Translations under genes and position numbers: made by a program | Shown here: positions 6,631 to 14,118 of the stretch, piece by piece | Layout of the letters: each line of letters opens with the position of its first letter | Numbering within the stretch: the stretch's first letter is position 1 | Assembly (NCBI GenBank): GCA_934572355.1 | Contig: CAKTKV010000006.1 | Location: 1 to 19,476 of the forward strand | DNA from: an uncultured Oscillospiraceae bacterium | GTDB lineage: Bacteria > Bacillota > Clostridia > Oscillospirales > Oscillospiraceae | Reading direction: 5' to 3' | DNA length: 19,476 nucleotides | Notes under the pieces: generated by a model | Databases searched by the model: none | What the model was told of the DNA's origin: nothing | The model's input: the letters and a program-made list of their open reading frames with translations, nothing else

Positions 6631-6714
6631 ATAATATATGCCGCAAAGCTTAAGGCAGCTTAAAGCGCAGAGGAGAAATTTCTTTAGGCAAGCTTTAAGA
6701 AGAGAGCATACAAT
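6631..6714. promoter_or_regulatory. Divergent promoter region with two mirrored OmpR/PhoB-type direct-repeat pairs
   Basis: Toward the secreted-protein gene (minus strand) CTTTAAG-N4-CTTAAGC lies at 6665-6648, then 9 nt to TATATT (6638-6633). An alternative -10, TATTAT, lies at 6636-6631. Toward the response-regulator gene (plus strand) CTTTAGG-N4-CTTTAAG lies at 6682-6699, then 9 nt to TACAAT (6709-6714). Neither promoter has a TTGACA-like -35; the repeats take its place. Two 7-mers spaced 4 bp apart are the usual binding pattern of winged-helix response regulators. Control by the adjacent regulator is inferred. Confidence 0.6.
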
Positions 6715-6752
6715 TCATTTATAAATTATTATAAGTACAACGGGAGAACGGT

Positions 6753-7427
6753 ATGAAGCTCTTGATCGCGGAAGATGAAAAGGACCTCGCCGAGGCGCTG
6801 AGTGTCTTTCTGGAAAAAAATCTGTATACGGTAGATACCGTGCATAACGGCGCGGATGCCTACGAGTACGCATCGACGGGTGTGTATGACGCGATAATTC
6901 TCGATATAATGATGCCGAAGCTGAACGGACTTCAGGTACTCAGCCGCCTGCGCGAGGACGGCGTCGCAACGCCGGTCATGCTCCTGACCGCAAAGGGACA
7001 GAAGGACGACCGCATTGCCGGCTTTGACGCAGGTGCGGACGATTATCTGCCCAAGCCCTTCGCACCGGACGAGCTGCTCTCAAGGCTGCGCGCGATGCTG
7101 CGCCGCGGCGGGGAGTACCGCCCGCGGCGGCTGACGGTGGGCGATTTGAGCATGGAGTGCGGCAGCGGAATGCTCTGCTGCGGCACGGAGGCCGTGCGCC
7201 TGAGCGGGCGAGAGTATCAGGTGATGGAGCTGCTGATGCGCTCCCCAGGAGTTATCTTCTCCACGGATAAGATCATGGAGAGCGTCTGGGGCTGGGACAG
7301 CGAGGCCGAGGTCAGCGTCGTGTGGGTGCATATCTCGAACCTCAGAAAGAAGCTCAAGGCCATCGGCTCCGCAGCGGCTATCCGCGTCATCCGCGGCATG
7401 GGATATGTGCTGGAGGCGGCGAAATGA
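6753..7427 (+). CDS. OmpR/PhoB-family response regulator
   Basis: This 224-residue DNA-binding response regulator is the output half of a two-component system. The receiver domain (1-115) has the acidic pair E7-D8, phospho-acceptor D51 in 'DAIILDIMMP', T79 in 'LLTAK' and K101 in 'LPKPF'. The C-terminal winged-helix domain (~125-222) ends with the recognition helix and wing 'VSVVWVHISNLRKKL' and 'IRVIRGMGYVLE'. GGGAGAACGGT precedes the ATG. The stop codon overlaps the kinase start by 4 nt (ATGA), so the pair is translationally coupled. All phosphorylation residues are present. The divergent secreted-protein gene is the obvious target, judging from the repeats between them. Confidence 0.95.
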   Translation: MKLLIAEDEKDLAEALSVFLEKNLYTVDTVHNGADAYEYASTGVYDAIILDIMMPKLNGLQVLSRLREDGVATPVMLLTAKGQKDDRIAGFDAGADDYLPKPFAPDELLSRLRAMLRRGGEYRPRRLTVGDLSMECGSGMLCCGTEAVRLSGREYQVMELLMRSPGVIFSTDKIMESVWGWDSEAEVSVVWVHISNLRKKLKAIGSAAAIRVIRGMGYVLEAAK

Positions 7428-8668
7428 TAGCAAAGCTTCAGAAAAGGTTCGTGCGTATAGCGATGCTGTCGGTGCTGCTGGTCATGCTGCTGCTGAGCGT
7501 GATAGTAGACGTGACGAGCTTGGTGTCCACAAACGCAAGGCTCAATGAGGTACTGAGCTTCATCACCGAGAATCAGGGCAGTTTTCCCATCCAGCAGCGG
7601 GGAGATCACCCGGAGGGAGAGCGCCCCGAGCGTCGGCCGAACGACCCGATAAATATCGAAACGCCGTTCTCTACGCGCTTTTTCGTCCTGCGTTATAATG
7701 ACGCGGGTGAGCTCGAAGACGCCGACCTCAACAGCATCGCGGCGGTGACAGAGGAGGATGTGGATCCTTACCTCGCACTTGCGCTGAAGCATGGCGAGGG
7801 TTACGGCTATGTGAGCGGGTATAAGTACCTTGTGGTGCGCACGGGCGAAGACCGGAACATGGCGGTATTCCTTGACTGCTATCAGGATCTTCTATCCATT
7901 AAAGGGCAGCTGACGGGTTCTGCCGCGGCGATAGTATTCTGCACACTGATGACTTATATGCTGCTGCGGCTGTTCTCGCGCCGCGCGATAGACCCGGTTG
8001 TGCGCAGCGCCGAGCAGCAGAAGCAGTTCATTACCGACGCGGGGCACGAGCTGAAAACACCGCTCACGGTAATCACGACCTGCCTGAGCGTACTTGAAAT
8101 GGAGACCGGCAAGAACAAATGGATAGATAAAATACAGGCGCAGACGGATAAGATGCGCGACCTCGTGAACGACCTTGTGACGCTCTCGCGCATGGACGAG
8201 GAGCGCCCGCCGGTGATAATGGCGGACTTCGATATCTCGGCGGCGGTCGCGGAGACGGCGGATTCCTTTGCGGATTCGGCACAGGCGGCGGGTCTCACCT
8301 TGGAGCAGGATATTGAAAGCGGCCTGAGCTACCATGGGGATGAGGCGCAGATACGCCAGCTCTGCTCGATACTGCTGGATAACGCCATGAAATACGCGCT
8401 GGATACTTCCCCGGTGAGGATCGGCCTCAAAAAGGAGAAGTCAGGAATCGTGCTGCGCTGCTCGAACGCCTGCGCGGAGCTCCCGCAGGAGGAGCTCAAT
8501 AAGCTGTTTGACCGCTTTTACAGGCCGGACAAGTCGCGCTCATCTGAGACGGGCGGCTTCGGCATAGGGCTGTCCATCGCGCGCAGCATAGCGCAGGCGC
8601 ACAGAGGGACGATAAAGGCCGCCGCACCGCAGCCGGGGATAATAGAATTTACGGCAATATTGAAATGA
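7424..8668 (+). CDS. Membrane sensor histidine kinase
   Basis: This 414-residue kinase has TM1 at ~11-33, an extracytoplasmic sensor of ~125 residues, TM2 at ~163-185, and a cytoplasmic kinase core. The HisKA domain carries phospho-acceptor H208 in 'FITDAGHELKTPLTV'. The HATPase domain has the N-box 'LLDNAMKYA' near residue 320 and the G-box 'GGFGIGLSIA' near 375-385. There is little room for a HAMP domain between TM2 and HisKA. The sensor includes a charged Pro/Glu/Arg-rich stretch (about residues 58-75) and matches no ligand domain I recognise. The start at 7424 overlaps the regulator stop, with GGAGG at 7412-7416; a longer in-frame reading from 7322 would lie within the regulator gene and was not used. 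A terminator follows immediately. Confidence 0.95.
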   Translation: MIAKLQKRFVRIAMLSVLLVMLLLSVIVDVTSLVSTNARLNEVLSFITENQGSFPIQQRGDHPEGERPERRPNDPINIETPFSTRFFVLRYNDAGELEDADLNSIAAVTEEDVDPYLALALKHGEGYGYVSGYKYLVVRTGEDRNMAVFLDCYQDLLSIKGQLTGSAAAIVFCTLMTYMLLRLFSRRAIDPVVRSAEQQKQFITDAGHELKTPLTVITTCLSVLEMETGKNKWIDKIQAQTDKMRDLVNDLVTLSRMDEERPPVIMADFDISAAVAETADSFADSAQAAGLTLEQDIESGLSYHGDEAQIRQLCSILLDNAMKYALDTSPVRIGLKKEKSGIVLRCSNACAELPQEELNKLFDRFYRPDKSRSSETGGFGIGLSIARSIAQAHRGTIKAAAPQPGIIEFTAILK

Positions 8669-8673
8669 AAAGC

Positions 8674-8712
8674 GCGCGCCGTACCTTGATGCAGGTACGG
8701 CGCGCATTTTAT
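8674..8712. terminator. Intrinsic terminator shared by convergent genes
   Basis: A 12-bp GC-rich stem, 8674-8685 with 8694-8705, is followed by ATTTTAT on the plus strand, ending the kinase operon. On the minus strand the same stem is followed by GCTTTTC, so it can also end the HAD phosphatase transcript. Confidence 0.9.
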
Positions 8713-8723
8713 GGATATGTATA

Positions 8724-9545
8724 TTACAGGCTCTTGAGAATTTCGTGCAGCTCATGAACGTCGGCAAGGACATAGTCCGGCTTGCGCTCGGCCTCGTCGA
8801 CCATCTTCTGATCCGTCTCGCCTGAGAGGACGAGCACGGAGACGGAGCCCGCGTTCTGCGCAACGGCAATGTCGGTATACAGTCTGTCACCGACGGCGCA
8901 TATCTTCTCATTGGGGATGCCGGTCATGGCGGAAATAACGTCTATCATGTTGCGGTTGGGCTTGCCGATGTAGTTCGGCTTCACGCCGCTGGAGGCGGTG
9001 AGCAGGGCGCAGATACTGCCGCAGTCGGGCAGGACTTCGCCGCGCGGCATGGGGCAGACCCAATCGGGATTGGCGGCGATGAAGTGCGCGCCGCGGCGCA
9101 GGAAGTGGACGGCCTTGTCAAGCTTTTCATACACAAGCTCGGTATCAAAGCCCTGCACCACAACGTCGACGTCCTCGGCCTCGGTGTGCCCAAGCTCGTC
9201 ATTCACGAGGTCAATGCCGTAGCTGACAAGCTCGCGGTAAAAGGCCTTCGTACCGGCAAGGTACACCTTGGCGCCAGGGTGGTGCTGGTTGAGGTACATG
9301 CCCGTTGCCATGCCGGAGGTAAACACGTTCTCGCGCTCGCACGGGAAGCCGAGGCGGCGCAGACGCGTGATGTAATCCTCGCCGGCACGGGAGGAATTGT
9401 TTGTGAGGTATATGTATTTTTTGCCGAGGCGGGGGAGATCCTCCATCAGCTCAACGGCGCCTTCATAAACATTGTCGCCCAGATAAAGTGTACCGTCCAT
9501 GTCGAAAAGGAACAGCTCAGTATTTTTCAGCTTGTCGTAATTCAT
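8724..9545 (-). CDS. HAD-IIA family hydrolase (NagD/phosphoglycolate phosphatase-like)
   Basis: This 273-residue phosphatase belongs to HAD subfamily IIA, with a Mg2+-dependent Rossmann core and a C2 cap. Motif I is DMDGT with nucleophile D15 and D17; motif II is TNNSS at 48-52; then come 'GKPN' near residue 195 (motif III Lys) and motif IV 'GDRLYTDI' with G219/D220. The cap lies between motifs II and III. Members dephosphorylate sugar phosphates, nucleotides or 2-phosphoglycolate, and the substrate cannot be read from sequence. The start ATG is preceded by CGGAGG at a good distance. It appears monocistronic, flanked by a shared terminator downstream and its own promoter upstream. Family is certain. 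Confidence 0.93.
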   Translation of the reverse strand: MNYDKLKNTELFLFDMDGTLYLGDNVYEGAVELMEDLPRLGKKYIYLTNNSSRAGEDYITRLRRLGFPCERENVFTSGMATGMYLNQHHPGAKVYLAGTKAFYRELVSYGIDLVNDELGHTEAEDVDVVVQGFDTELVYEKLDKAVHFLRRGAHFIAANPDWVCPMPRGEVLPDCGSICALLTASSGVKPNYIGKPNRNMIDVISAMTGIPNEKICAVGDRLYTDIAVAQNAGSVSVLVLSGETDQKMVDEAERKPDYVLADVHELHEILKSL

Positions 9546-9591
9546 TGCATCCTCCGATTTTCAATAAGTTTTGCCCGAAATTGGTACAATT

Positions 9592-9620
9592 ATTATATCA
9601 TAGATTTCCCGAACGTCCAG
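9592..9620 (-). promoter_or_regulatory. Candidate promoter of the HAD hydrolase gene
   Basis: A perfect TATAAT lies at 9597-9592 on the minus strand, 47 nt before the start codon. The hexamer 17 nt upstream (CTGGAC, 9620-9615) is a weak -35. Confidence 0.5.
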
Positions 9621-9671
9621 CAGAATAATTGAGGATGCGTGTATAGACATAAGACACAAAGCGTCGCAATG

Positions 9672-9713
9672 TAAAAACCGGCGTCCGGTTTATGACTTGA
9701 ACCGGACGCCGGT
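9672..9713 (-). terminator. Intrinsic terminator of the EamA transporter gene
   Basis: A 14-bp perfect stem, 9677-9690 with 9700-9713, carries a 9-nt loop. Read on the minus strand it is followed by five T (9676-9672), directly after the transporter stop codon. Confidence 0.93.
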
Positions 9714-9717
9714 ATAC

Positions 9718-10590
9718 TCATTTCTTTTTCACGGGCATAGGAAGCTCGGCGATAAGCGTTGCGGCGATCATGAGTCCGCAGCCGAGAAGCTCACGCCCGG
9801 TCATGAGCTGGCCGAGCAGCAGCGTGCCGAACACCGCGCCGAAGAAGGCCTCAAGGCTCAGCAGCAGAGAGACGACCGCGGGGTTGCCGCCCTTCTGGGC
9901 GAGGATCTGGAAGGTGTAGCCAAGGCAGCTTGAGAAAACGGAAATATAAAGCAGCGGCCAGATGCACGAGCGCACCGCCGATACGCTTATCTCCTCGAAC
10001 GGCAGCGCGACAAGCGCCGACAGCACAGAGACAACGAGGAACATTCCGCAGCTGAGCACGAGCCCGTCGACCCTGAAGCTGAACCTGTCGACCGAGAGGA
10101 TCTGAATAGTGAACAGGAAAGCGCACATCAGGAGGATAAGGTCGGTGGAGGATATGGAGAAGCCATCGGTGATGCAGAGAAAATACATGCCGGTGACGGC
10201 AACGGCGACGGCGAGCCAGTGGCGGGACGGCAGGGTATGCTTAAAGAAGATCTGCCCGACCGGGACGAGCACGATATACAGCGCCGTAACAAAGCCGGCC
10301 TTACCGGCGGACGCACCCATATTGATCGCGAGCTGCTGAAGATTTGCGGCGGCGAAGAGCGCCGCGCCACAGATAAGACTGCCAACGATTATATCGCGTC
10401 GGGAGCCGACCTCAGTCCTCCTGCGCAGCAGGCAGACGATAAGCAGAACCAAAAAGGCGATGATAGAACGCAGAGCCGTTATCGTGAACGGCCCGAGATA
10501 CTGCGCGCACATGCTCTGAGCGGAGAAAGCGGCTCCCCAGATTATCGCAGCGAGCAGCGCGTACAGTGACTGACGGCGGTTGTTCTTCAT
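9718..10590 (-). CDS. EamA/DMT-superfamily transporter
   Basis: This 290-residue integral membrane protein has about ten hydrophobic helices in two EamA repeats (~8-140 and ~150-285). The first repeat holds 'ALLAAIIWGAAFSAQ' and 'TALRSIIAFLVLL'. The second ends in 'LLSLEAFFGAVFGTLLLGQLMTGRELLGCGLMIAATL', a very typical EamA C-terminus. The lysine-rich tail (PVKKK) suggests a cytoplasmic C-terminus. Such proteins export amino acids or other metabolites, and the substrate here is unknown. The start ATG 10590-10588 has AAAGGAG 6 nt upstream. It is monocistronic, with a good promoter and terminator of its own. Confidence 0.93.
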   Translation of the reverse strand: MKNNRRQSLYALLAAIIWGAAFSAQSMCAQYLGPFTITALRSIIAFLVLLIVCLLRRRTEVGSRRDIIVGSLICGAALFAAANLQQLAINMGASAGKAGFVTALYIVLVPVGQIFFKHTLPSRHWLAVAVAVTGMYFLCITDGFSISSTDLILLMCAFLFTIQILSVDRFSFRVDGLVLSCGMFLVVSVLSALVALPFEEISVSAVRSCIWPLLYISVFSSCLGYTFQILAQKGGNPAVVSLLLSLEAFFGAVFGTLLLGQLMTGRELLGCGLMIAATLIAELPMPVKKK

Positions 10591-10627
10591 GGCAGACTCC
10601 TTTCACGACTGAATAAAAAACATTACG

Positions 10628-10656
10628 AGTATAAATCCTGTTAAGAATTAAGTCAA
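10628..10656 (-). promoter_or_regulatory. Sigma-A-type promoter of the EamA transporter gene
   Basis: TTGACT (10656-10651) and TATACT (10633-10628) are separated by exactly 17 nt, 37 nt upstream of the start codon. This is close to the consensus for a housekeeping promoter. Confidence 0.8.
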
Positions 10657-10687
10657 TAGAAATTTCCGTGCATACCCCAAAAACTCC

Positions 10688-10716
10688 TTGACAAGATGAT
10701 GCCGATATGTTAACAT
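10688..10716 (+). promoter_or_regulatory. Sigma-A-type promoter of the riboswitch-antiporter transcript
   Basis: Consensus TTGACA (10688-10693), a 17-nt spacer and TAACAT (10711-10716) predict a transcript start near 10723, just before the conserved riboswitch core. Confidence 0.85.
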
Positions 10717-10721
10717 GACCT

Positions 10722-10810
10722 AACGTTAAAAGGGAGTAATTGCAAAGGCATGGTCAACATTCTCCCGGAAGAGATTCCGGTGGTCATGCGCCTGTTAGAT
10801 AGGTAATGAG
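10722..10810 (+). promoter_or_regulatory. yybP-ykoY (manganese-sensing) riboswitch aptamer
   Basis: The leader has the hallmarks of the yybP-ykoY class: GGGAGTAA at 10732-10739 and GTCAACAT at 10753-10760, the motif also present in the E. coli mntP leader. A helix GCATG/CATGC (10748-10752/10785-10789) encloses a stem CCGGAA/TTCCGG (10765-10770/10775-10780) with a 4-nt loop. GTAATGAGAC at the 3' end (10803-10812) leads into the terminator. The class binds Mn2+ between two loops. It precedes a cation antiporter, a recognised target type for the class. Confidence 0.88.
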
Positions 10811-10858
10811 ACTTTTAGCACATCACATTTGCTGATCGTGCGAAAGTCTCTTTTTTTT
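10808..10858 (+). terminator. Riboswitch expression-platform terminator
   Basis: GAGACTTT (10808-10815) pairs with AAAGTCTC (10843-10850), with inner GCAC/GTGC (10818-10821/10838-10841), followed by eight T (10851-10858). The 5' strand includes the GAGAC end of the aptamer, so ligand binding should compete with the terminator. This would give expression when Mn2+ is high. Confidence 0.88.
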
Positions 10859-10882
10859 CACGTCAGATGGAGGGAGATCACT

Positions 10883-11869
10883 ATGGGTATCGATTTTACC
10901 GGAGGGAACCTTTTCTTTGTTCTGCTGCTGTTTGCCGCGGGACTGCTGTGCATCATCAAGGGCGGAGATTTCTTCGTCGATGCTGCGACGTGGATAGCTG
11001 AAGCGTCGCGCATCCCGAAGTTCATCATCGGCGCAACGGTCGTGAGCTTTGCAACGACTATGCCGGAAATGATGGTGTCGGTGTTCGCAGCCTTTGAGGG
11101 CAATGCGGATATCGCCGTCGGCAACGCTGTCGGCTCCGTCACGGCCAACACCGGACTTATCATGTGCCTGTCGCTCGTGTGTCTCGAGTGCATGATGCCG
11201 CGCCGCCAGTACGCGGTCAAGGCTTGTCTGCTGCTCGGCTCGGTCGCGGTGCTGTGCGCCTTCACGCGGGACGGCCAGCTCTCAATCATCGAGAGCGTTG
11301 TGATCCTGCTGTTTTTCGCAGGCTTCATGGCGGACAGCCTCATTTCCGCAAAGCGCGAGCACGGCGCGGACAGCAATGAGATAGTGCAGGTCGACACTAG
11401 CGGGAAGAACATACTCATAAACATCGGCAAGTTCCTGCTTGGCGCGGCGGCGATCGTACTCGGTGCGCAGCTTCTTATTGATAACGGCACGGCGCTGGCA
11501 CAGCTGCTGCATGTTCCCGATTCCATCATCGGCGCGACGATGATCGCGATAGGCACCTCTCTGCCGGAGCTTGTGACGACCATCACCGCCATCAGGAAAA
11601 AGCAGTCCGACCTCTCCGTCGGCAACATCATCGGTGCAAACCTGATGGACATCACGCTCATCATGCCGTTATGCGCGCTGCTGCTCGGAAAGCCCCTGAC
11701 GGTAGAGAATCAGGGGATGCTGCTGGATATCCCGGCATGCCTTGTAGTCTCTGCGGGCGCGCTCGTCCCGGCGCTTATCTGCGGGCGTTTCAAGCGTTGG
11801 ATAGGCTTCTTCATCGGCGGGCTTTACATAGTCTACCTCGTTATAATGTTTGCGTACTTCGGCGTATAA
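10883..11869 (+). CDS. CaCA-family cation antiporter (YrbG-like), probable Mn2+/Ca2+ exporter
   Basis: This 328-residue membrane protein of the Ca2+:cation antiporter superfamily has two inverted five-helix halves. Alpha-1 is at 50-90 ('GATVVSFATTMPEMMVSV' with E62) and alpha-2 at 217-257 ('GATMIAIGTSLPELVTTI' with E229, then GNIIGANLMD). Alpha-1 is unusual: where the family has G-S-N-I it reads G84-S85-V86-T87, losing the Asn, while alpha-2 keeps Asn as G-A-N. Position behind a manganese riboswitch suggests Mn2+ export, though Ca2+ cannot be excluded. The start ATG 10883 is chosen because GGAGGGAG lies at 10869-10876. An in-frame ATG at 10829 lies inside the terminator hairpin and would translate poly-U, so it is rejected. 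Confidence 0.92.
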   Translation: MGIDFTGGNLFFVLLLFAAGLLCIIKGGDFFVDAATWIAEASRIPKFIIGATVVSFATTMPEMMVSVFAAFEGNADIAVGNAVGSVTANTGLIMCLSLVCLECMMPRRQYAVKACLLLGSVAVLCAFTRDGQLSIIESVVILLFFAGFMADSLISAKREHGADSNEIVQVDTSGKNILINIGKFLLGAAAIVLGAQLLIDNGTALAQLLHVPDSIIGATMIAIGTSLPELVTTITAIRKKQSDLSVGNIIGANLMDITLIMPLCALLLGKPLTVENQGMLLDIPACLVVSAGALVPALICGRFKRWIGFFIGGLYIVYLVIMFAYFGV

Positions 11870-11883
11870 AGACAATAAAATAT

Positions 11884-11925
11884 AAAAACTCCTGCCCGCG
11901 GTTTAACCCGCAGGCAGGAGTTTTT
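11884..11925. terminator. Bidirectional intrinsic terminator
   Basis: A 13-bp perfect stem, 11884-11896 with 11913-11925, ends in TTTTT on both strands. It closes the antiporter transcript on plus and the heavy-metal ATPase transcript on minus. Confidence 0.93.
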
Positions 11926-11940
11926 CAGTTGTATTAAGTC

Positions 11941-13815
11941 TCAGGCTCTGAGAGCGCGTATCGCGTTGAGCACGGCCAGAACCATAACGCCGACGTCGGC
12001 GAAGATCGCGGCCCACATGTTCGCGATACCGAGTGCGCCGAGCAGCAGGCACGCAAACTTGATGACGAGCGCGAACACGATGTTCTCATGCACGATGCGG
12101 ATGCACTTGCGGGATATCTTTATTCCCTTGGCGATCTTCATCGGGTCGTCGTCCATGAGAACAATGTCGGCAGCCTCAATAGCGGCGTCGGAGCCCATCG
12201 CGCCCATGGCTATGCCGATATCAGCGCGGGAGAGCACAGGCGCGTCGTTGATGCCGTCGCCGACGAAGGCGAGCTTGCCGCGGCCTTCGAGCTTGGAGAG
12301 CAGCATTTCGACCTTGTCGACCTTGTCGCCGGGCAGCAGCTCGCTGTAGACCTCGTCGACTCCGAGATTCTTTGCCGTGTACTGCGCGACCCTGTCAGCG
12401 TCGCCGGTGAGCATGACGGTCTTGGTGACGCCGGCGCGCTTGAGCGCGGCGATGGCATCCTTTGCGTCGGGCTTCTCAACATCTGAGATAAGAATGTGCC
12501 CGGAGTACTTGCCGTCAATGGCAATATGTATAACCGTGCCGACGCTGCGGCAGGGGATGGCCTCAATGCCCAACTGTGCCATGAGCTTGTCATTGCCCGC
12601 CGCGATGCTCACGCCGTCGACCGTGGCTATGACGCCCTTGCCGGAGACCTCCTGAATATCCGTCACACGCTCACGGTCGATCTCCTTACCGTAGGCGCGG
12701 CGCAGGCTCTGGCTTATCGGATGGGAAGAAGCGCACTCGGCAAGTGCCGCATACTCTATGAGCTTCTCATCCTCAATGGCACTGTGGTGGATGCCGCTGA
12801 CCTCGAACACGCCCTGAGTGAGTGTGCCGGTCTTGTCGAACACCATCGTCTTTACCTGGGACATAGTCTCAAGATAGTTCGAACCTTTTATGAGAATGCC
12901 CTCGTGGCTCGCTCCGCCGATGCCGGCAAAGAAGCTGAGCGGGATGCTGATGACCAGTGCGCAGGGGCAGCTGATGACAAGGAAGGTGAGAGCACGGTAG
13001 ATCCATGTGCTCCACTCGCCGCCCATGCCCATGATGAGGCGAATGACCGGCGGCAGCACCGCGAGTGCCAGAGCGCTGTAGCAGACGACCGGGGTATAGA
13101 CGCGGGCGAAGCGGGATATAAAGCTCTCCGCGCGGGACTTGCGCGCACCGGAGCTTTCGACAAGCTCAAGGATCTTGGAGACGGTGGATTCGCCGAAGGC
13201 CTTGCTCGTCCTTATCTTGAGGACGCCCGTCATGTTGATGCAGCCGCTTATGATCTCATCGCCGACGGCGACGTCGCGCGGCAGGCTCTCGCCCGTCAGG
13301 GCGCTGGTGTTGAGGCTGGAGGTGCCTTCAATGACGGTACCGTCAATAGGAACCTTCTCACCGGGTTGGACGACGATGACGCTGCCGATCTCGACCTCGT
13401 CCGGATCGACGCGCTCAAGCTGACCGTCCTTTTCGATATTCGCGTAGTCGGGGCGGATGTCCATCAGGGCGCTGATGTTGCGGCGGCTCTTGCCGACGGC
13501 GTAGCTCTGGAACAGCTCGCCTATCTGATAGAACAGCATGACCGCGACGGCCTCGCTAAGATCGGCGCTGCGCTCATACACGGCCAGCGTGATGGCGCCG
13601 ACAGTAGCGACGGCCATGAGGAAGTTTTCATCAAAGACCTGCTTGTTGAGAATGCCCTTGAAGGCTTTGCGGAGAATGTCATAGCCGATGACTATATATG
13701 CCGCGAGATACAGTACCACGCTGAGCCATGCCGGGAGACTGACAAGCTTGATGAAGATCAGCAGCACCGCGGCAATGATAATGCGGATCAGATTCTTTTT
13801 CTGCTTTCTGTTCAT
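11941..13815 (-). CDS. P1B-type heavy-metal (Zn2+/Cd2+/Pb2+-class) translocating ATPase
   Basis: This 624-residue pump has the CPC metal site in the membrane (C283-P284-C285, 'SCPCALVIS'), the phosphorylation site D327 in DKTGTLT, the SHPISQSL motif of the nucleotide domain (conserved His-Pro) and the hinge 'GDGINDAPVL'. Four hydrophobic helices precede the actuator domain (TGE in 'ALTGESLP'). The 'MGAMGSDAAIEAADIVLM' end resembles ZntA/CadA rather than copper pumps. It lacks an N-terminal HMA domain; a separate HMA protein is encoded just upstream in the same operon. The start at 13815 has AAGGAGAGG upstream; a longer reading from 13851 adds twelve unlikely residues and runs into a hairpin. 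Exact metal specificity is inferred. Confidence 0.93.
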   Translation of the reverse strand: MNRKQKKNLIRIIIAAVLLIFIKLVSLPAWLSVVLYLAAYIVIGYDILRKAFKGILNKQVFDENFLMAVATVGAITLAVYERSADLSEAVAVMLFYQIGELFQSYAVGKSRRNISALMDIRPDYANIEKDGQLERVDPDEVEIGSVIVVQPGEKVPIDGTVIEGTSSLNTSALTGESLPRDVAVGDEIISGCINMTGVLKIRTSKAFGESTVSKILELVESSGARKSRAESFISRFARVYTPVVCYSALALAVLPPVIRLIMGMGGEWSTWIYRALTFLVISCPCALVISIPLSFFAGIGGASHEGILIKGSNYLETMSQVKTMVFDKTGTLTQGVFEVSGIHHSAIEDEKLIEYAALAECASSHPISQSLRRAYGKEIDRERVTDIQEVSGKGVIATVDGVSIAAGNDKLMAQLGIEAIPCRSVGTVIHIAIDGKYSGHILISDVEKPDAKDAIAALKRAGVTKTVMLTGDADRVAQYTAKNLGVDEVYSELLPGDKVDKVEMLLSKLEGRGKLAFVGDGINDAPVLSRADIGIAMGAMGSDAAIEAADIVLMDDDPMKIAKGIKISRKCIRIVHENIVFALVIKFACLLLGALGIANMWAAIFADVGVMVLAVLNAIRALRA

Positions 13816-13850
13816 GGTGCCTCTCCTTTTGGATGATGTCTTATAGCACA

Positions 13851-13872
13851 CCCCGCTCGTAAACGAGCGGGG
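13851..13872 (-). other. Intercistronic mRNA hairpin between HMA protein and ATPase genes
   Basis: CCCCGCTCG (13851-13859) pairs perfectly with CGAGCGGGG (13864-13872) around a 4-nt loop. On the minus-strand transcript it is followed by TGTGCTATAAG, not a T-run, so it is unlikely to be a full terminator. It may stabilise the upstream HMA message and give more chaperone than pump. Function is inferred. Confidence 0.6.
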
Positions 13873-13881
13873 CGATGAGTT

Positions 13882-14100
13882 TTACATGAAGATCTCGCAG
13901 TCGGGCTCGACCTTGCGGCAGGCCTTGAGAACGTCCTTCATGACCTTTTCGGGCTCCGCACCCTCTTCAAACTCGACGAACATCTTCAGTGCCATGAAGT
14001 TGACGCTTGCGTCCTTGACACCGGCGGTCTCTTTTGCGGCCTTCTCCATGAGGTTTGCGCAGTTTGCGCAGTCAACATCGATCTTGTAGCTCTTTTTCAT
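13882..14100 (-). CDS. Stand-alone heavy-metal-associated (HMA) domain protein
   Basis: This 72-residue protein is a single ferredoxin-like HMA domain with the metal-binding pair C11/C14 in 'VDCANCANLMEKAA'. The usual beta strands follow ('VKDASVNFMALKMFVEFEE'), and the C-terminus carries two further Cys (KACRK and PDCEI). It corresponds to the N-terminal domain missing from the ATPase 66 bp downstream, so it probably hands metal to that pump or buffers it. An Asp directly before the CxxC is a feature linked with divalent-metal rather than Cu+ HMA domains. AAAGGAA lies upstream of the ATG. It is the first gene of the efflux operon and divergent from the ArsR-AraC regulator. Confidence 0.92.
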   Translation of the reverse strand: MKKSYKIDVDCANCANLMEKAAKETAGVKDASVNFMALKMFVEFEEGAEPEKVMKDVLKACRKVEPDCEIFM

Positions 14101-14118
14101 TTTTATAAGTTCCTTTCC

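Noticed and set aside
10829..10882. Upstream ATG extending the CaCA antiporter by 18 residues
   Set aside because: It lies inside the riboswitch terminator and would translate its T-run; ATG 10883 has a strong ribosome binding site.
12496..13836. 446-codon open frame on the plus strand
   Set aside because: It is antisense to the clearly identified P1B ATPase and has low-complexity Asp/Ala/Gly-rich composition; it is a shadow of GC-rich codon use.
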